In this document: positions 62,260 to 64,000 of the stretch, in pieces | How the letters are laid out: each line of letters starts with the position of its first letter | Position numbering within the stretch: position 1 is the first letter of the stretch | NCBI RefSeq assembly: GCF_001006785.1 | Contig: NZ_CDHO01000001.1 | Coordinates: 575,382 to 639,381, forward strand | Source of the DNA: Hyphomicrobium_B sp001006785 | Lineage (GTDB): Bacteria; Pseudomonadota; Alphaproteobacteria; Rhizobiales; Hyphomicrobiaceae | Direction: 5' to 3' | DNA: 64,000 bases | Position numbers and translations under genes: made by a program | The notes under the pieces: generated by a model | What the model was told of the DNA's origin: nothing | Seen by the model: the letters and a program-made list of their open reading frames with translations, nothing else | Databases searched by the model: none

Positions 62260-63162
62260 TCAGTCGATAAGCGCCGCGCCGACGGCGCCCGGGATCGCGT
62301 TGGGACGGCCCGCGCAGGAGCGTTCGGCAGAGCTTATTGTGTTCACGAGGAGCATCGTCACGGTCATCGGACCGACGCCACCCGGCACCGGTGTAATCTT
62401 CGATGCCCGGCGGCTCACGGCTTCGAAATCGCAGTCGCCGACGAGCTGGCCGTTGGGGAGGCGGTTGATGCCGACGTCGATCACGACAGCGCCGGATTTC
62501 ACCATCGGTCCAGTGATGAGGTTCGGGCAGCCGGCGGCGACGATAAGGATGTCGGCAAGGATGGTGAACTGCGCCAGGTCGCGCGTCTTGGCGTGGCAGA
62601 CAGAAACGGTCGCTTCGCGGTTCATCAGCATGAGCGCCATCGGCTTACCGACGATGTTGCTTGCCCCGACGACGACGGCATTGCGTCCGGCGATCTCGAC
62701 GCCGGAGTTGTCGAGCATCAGCATGACGCCATAAGGCGTGCAGGGCGGGAACACGGTGCCGCCGACGACAAGACCGCCGACGTTATAGAGATGAAAGCCA
62801 TCGACGTCTTTTTCCTGATCGATGGCGCCGAGGACTTCCTGCAGATCGAAGTGCTTGGGCAGCGGCAGCTGCACGAGGATGCCGTGAATTTTCGGATCGG
62901 CGCTCAGCTCGCGGATCTTATCGATCACAACGCTTTGTTTCTCGTCTCGAGAAAACAAGAACTTGTGTGATTGAATGCCGACGTCGGCGCAGGCCTGAAT
63001 TTTTTTGCGGACGTAGACGGCCGATGCGGGGTCATCGCCGACCATGAGGACGGCGAGCCCGGGCACCACGCCGTGTCGAGCCTGGAGTTCGTCAGTGCGC
63101 TCACGGCACTGCCACCGCACTTTTGCGGCTACGGATTTTCCATCGATAATCGTTGCGGTCAT
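62260..63162 (-). CDS. folD: Bifunctional methylene-THF dehydrogenase / methenyl-THF cyclohydrolase
   Basis: A 300-residue protein with family marks: VGDDPASAVYVRKKIQAC with the catalytic Lys region, GILVQLPLPKHFD, PCTPYGVMLML, GASNIVGKPMALML and TPVPGGVGPMTVTML. It interconverts methylene-, methenyl- and formyl-tetrahydrofolate. It lies directly downstream of the formate-tetrahydrofolate ligase gene, and the two form the folate branch of C1 metabolism in methylotrophs. It could process methylene-THF made by the dmm pathway. Confidence 0.94.
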   Translation of the reverse strand: MTATIIDGKSVAAKVRWQCRERTDELQARHGVVPGLAVLMVGDDPASAVYVRKKIQACADVGIQSHKFLFSRDEKQSVVIDKIRELSADPKIHGILVQLPLPKHFDLQEVLGAIDQEKDVDGFHLYNVGGLVVGGTVFPPCTPYGVMLMLDNSGVEIAGRNAVVVGASNIVGKPMALMLMNREATVSVCHAKTRDLAQFTILADILIVAAGCPNLITGPMVKSGAVVIDVGINRLPNGQLVGDCDFEAVSRRASKITPVPGGVGPMTVTMLLVNTISSAERSCAGRPNAIPGAVGAALID

Positions 63163-63245
63163 CAGAGCTCACTTGATTGCTTAAAATGGGTTGTCCGCCC
63201 CTGCGCTGGGCAAGGGCGGACCGGCGATTGTGGAACCGATATCGA

Positions 63246-64000
63246 TCAGAACAGGCCCTGGATGAGGCCCTTGTCGTCGAGGCGGATGTTGTCGGCGGAG
63301 GGGACCTTCGGCAGGCCGGGCATGGTCATGATCTCGCCCGTCACGACGACGATGAACTCGGCGCCGGCCGCGAGACGCAGTTCGCGGATCGGCACGATGT
63401 GGCCGGTCGGCGCGCCGCGCTTGTTCGGATCGGTCGAGAACGAATACTGCGTCTTCGCCATGCAGACCGGGAAGTGTCCGAAGCCCGCCGCTTCGAAGTC
63501 CTTGAACTGCGTCTCGACGCTCGCGTCGCAGGAGATGTCGGCGGCACGATAGATTTCCGTCGCGATCGTCTTCACCTTGTCGCGCAGGCTCATCTCGGAG
63601 GGGTAGAGCGGCTTGAATTTCGCCTTGCCCTCGTCGATGACCTTGACGACGTGATGCGCCAAGTCTTCCGTGCCCTTGCCGCCGTCCGACCAGTGCGTGC
63701 ACGAGAACGCGCGCGTGCCCATGCTTTCCGCCGCCTTCTGGATTTCGGCGACCTCGGCGTCGGTGTCGGTGATGAACTTATTGACCGCGACGACGGCCGG
63801 AACGCCGAACTTGTTGACGTTCTCGATGTGGCGCTTGAGGTTCTCGCAGCCCTTGATGACGGCTTCGACGTTCTCGCTCTTCAAGTTGTCCTTGGCGACG
63901 CCGCCGTGCATCTTCAGCGCGCGCACCGTCGCGACGATGACGACCGCCGACGGCGCGAGGCCGGCCTTGCGGCACTTGATGTCGAAGAACTTCTCGGCTC
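63246..64000 (-). CDS. fhs: Formate-tetrahydrofolate ligase, C-terminal part (5' end beyond window)
   Basis: The frame is open from the window edge to 63246 and gives the last 250 residues. ALKMHGGVAKDNLKSENVEAV, NKFGVPAVVAVNKFITDTDAE, and HWSDGGKGTEDLAHHV match the folate and nucleotide-binding parts of the ligase, and the end MPGLPKVPSADNIRLDDKG is typical. It makes 10-formyl-THF from formate, THF and ATP. The start lies outside the window. It is followed by folD after 83 bases. Confidence 0.93.
   Translation of the reverse strand, partial: AEKFFDIKCRKAGLAPSAVVIVATVRALKMHGGVAKDNLKSENVEAVIKGCENLKRHIENVNKFGVPAVVAVNKFITDTDAEVAEIQKAAESMGTRAFSCTHWSDGGKGTEDLAHHVVKVIDEGKAKFKPLYPSEMSLRDKVKTIATEIYRAADISCDASVETQFKDFEAAGFGHFPVCMAKTQYSFSTDPNKRGAPTGHIVPIRELRLAAGAEFIVVVTGEIMTMPGLPKVPSADNIRLDDKGLIQGLF

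Noticed and set aside
1..64000. tRNA, rRNA, CRISPR arrays, insertion sequences and phage genes
   Set aside because: None was seen when reading both strands, but weak or diverged examples could be missed without a search tool.

Overview
The window looks like chromosomal DNA of a methylotrophic alphaproteobacterium of the order Hyphomicrobiales, most likely Hyphomicrobium or a close relative. The reasons are a G+C-rich chromosome with typical alphaproteobacterial gene families (DUF2852, zf-CHCC, DUF2478, extensin-like, BcsS-like outer-membrane protein), a dimethylamine-oxidation operon, adjacent folD and formate-tetrahydrofolate ligase genes, and a near-perfect CtrA box. The genus is an inference. 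No tRNA, rRNA, CRISPR array, insertion sequence or phage was seen.

Layout. 1-9.4 kb: a truncated peptidoglycan transglycosylase gene, a two-gene module (an 1121-aa protein with two P-loop ATPase domains plus a winged-helix-like partner), a CAP-domain lipoprotein behind a CtrA-type site, and an oligosaccharide flippase. 9.4-22.2 kb: cell-wall and housekeeping genes (D-Ala-D-Ala carboxypeptidase, MFS pump fused to a winged helix, aldo/keto reductase, L,D-transpeptidase, slipin, MarC, Nudix, FAD monooxygenase, zinc-finger protein, alpha/beta hydrolase, extensin-like lipoprotein, TetR). Two copies of a dispersed palindromic repeat lie here. 22.2-31.5 kb: an A/T-rich orphan gene, two DUF2852-type proteins, TerB-DnaJ protein, AmiD-like amidase, phosphoethanolamine transferase, pentapeptide-repeat protein, small secreted proteins, DUF2478 protein and a 7Fe ferredoxin.

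31.9-41.5 kb is the metabolic core. It holds a probably cytoplasmic amide/amine-binding protein, a GntR/FCD regulator with a helical partner, an APC-type permease and then four genes for oxidation of dimethylamine (zinc-ribbon subunit, ferredoxin reductase, DUF3445 haem N-demethylase, GcvT-like folate protein), followed by a group II truncated haemoglobin. Formaldehyde released by this reaction would be captured on tetrahydrofolate. FolD and formate-tetrahydrofolate ligase at 62.3-64 kb handle the next C1 steps.

42.2-48.2 kb holds the most unusual system: a phosphopantetheinyl transferase overlapping a 1361-aa membrane-bound single-module NRPS of the epsilon-poly-lysine synthetase (Pls) type, divergent from an M23 peptidase. 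48.4-64 kb: a double-domain outer-membrane barrel, galE, PhoX phosphatase, an APH-kinase fusion, a short HPF, a flavin reductase, a PAS protein, the gmd-fcl GDP-fucose pair, a soluble chemoreceptor fused to a solute-binding domain, folD and partial fhs.
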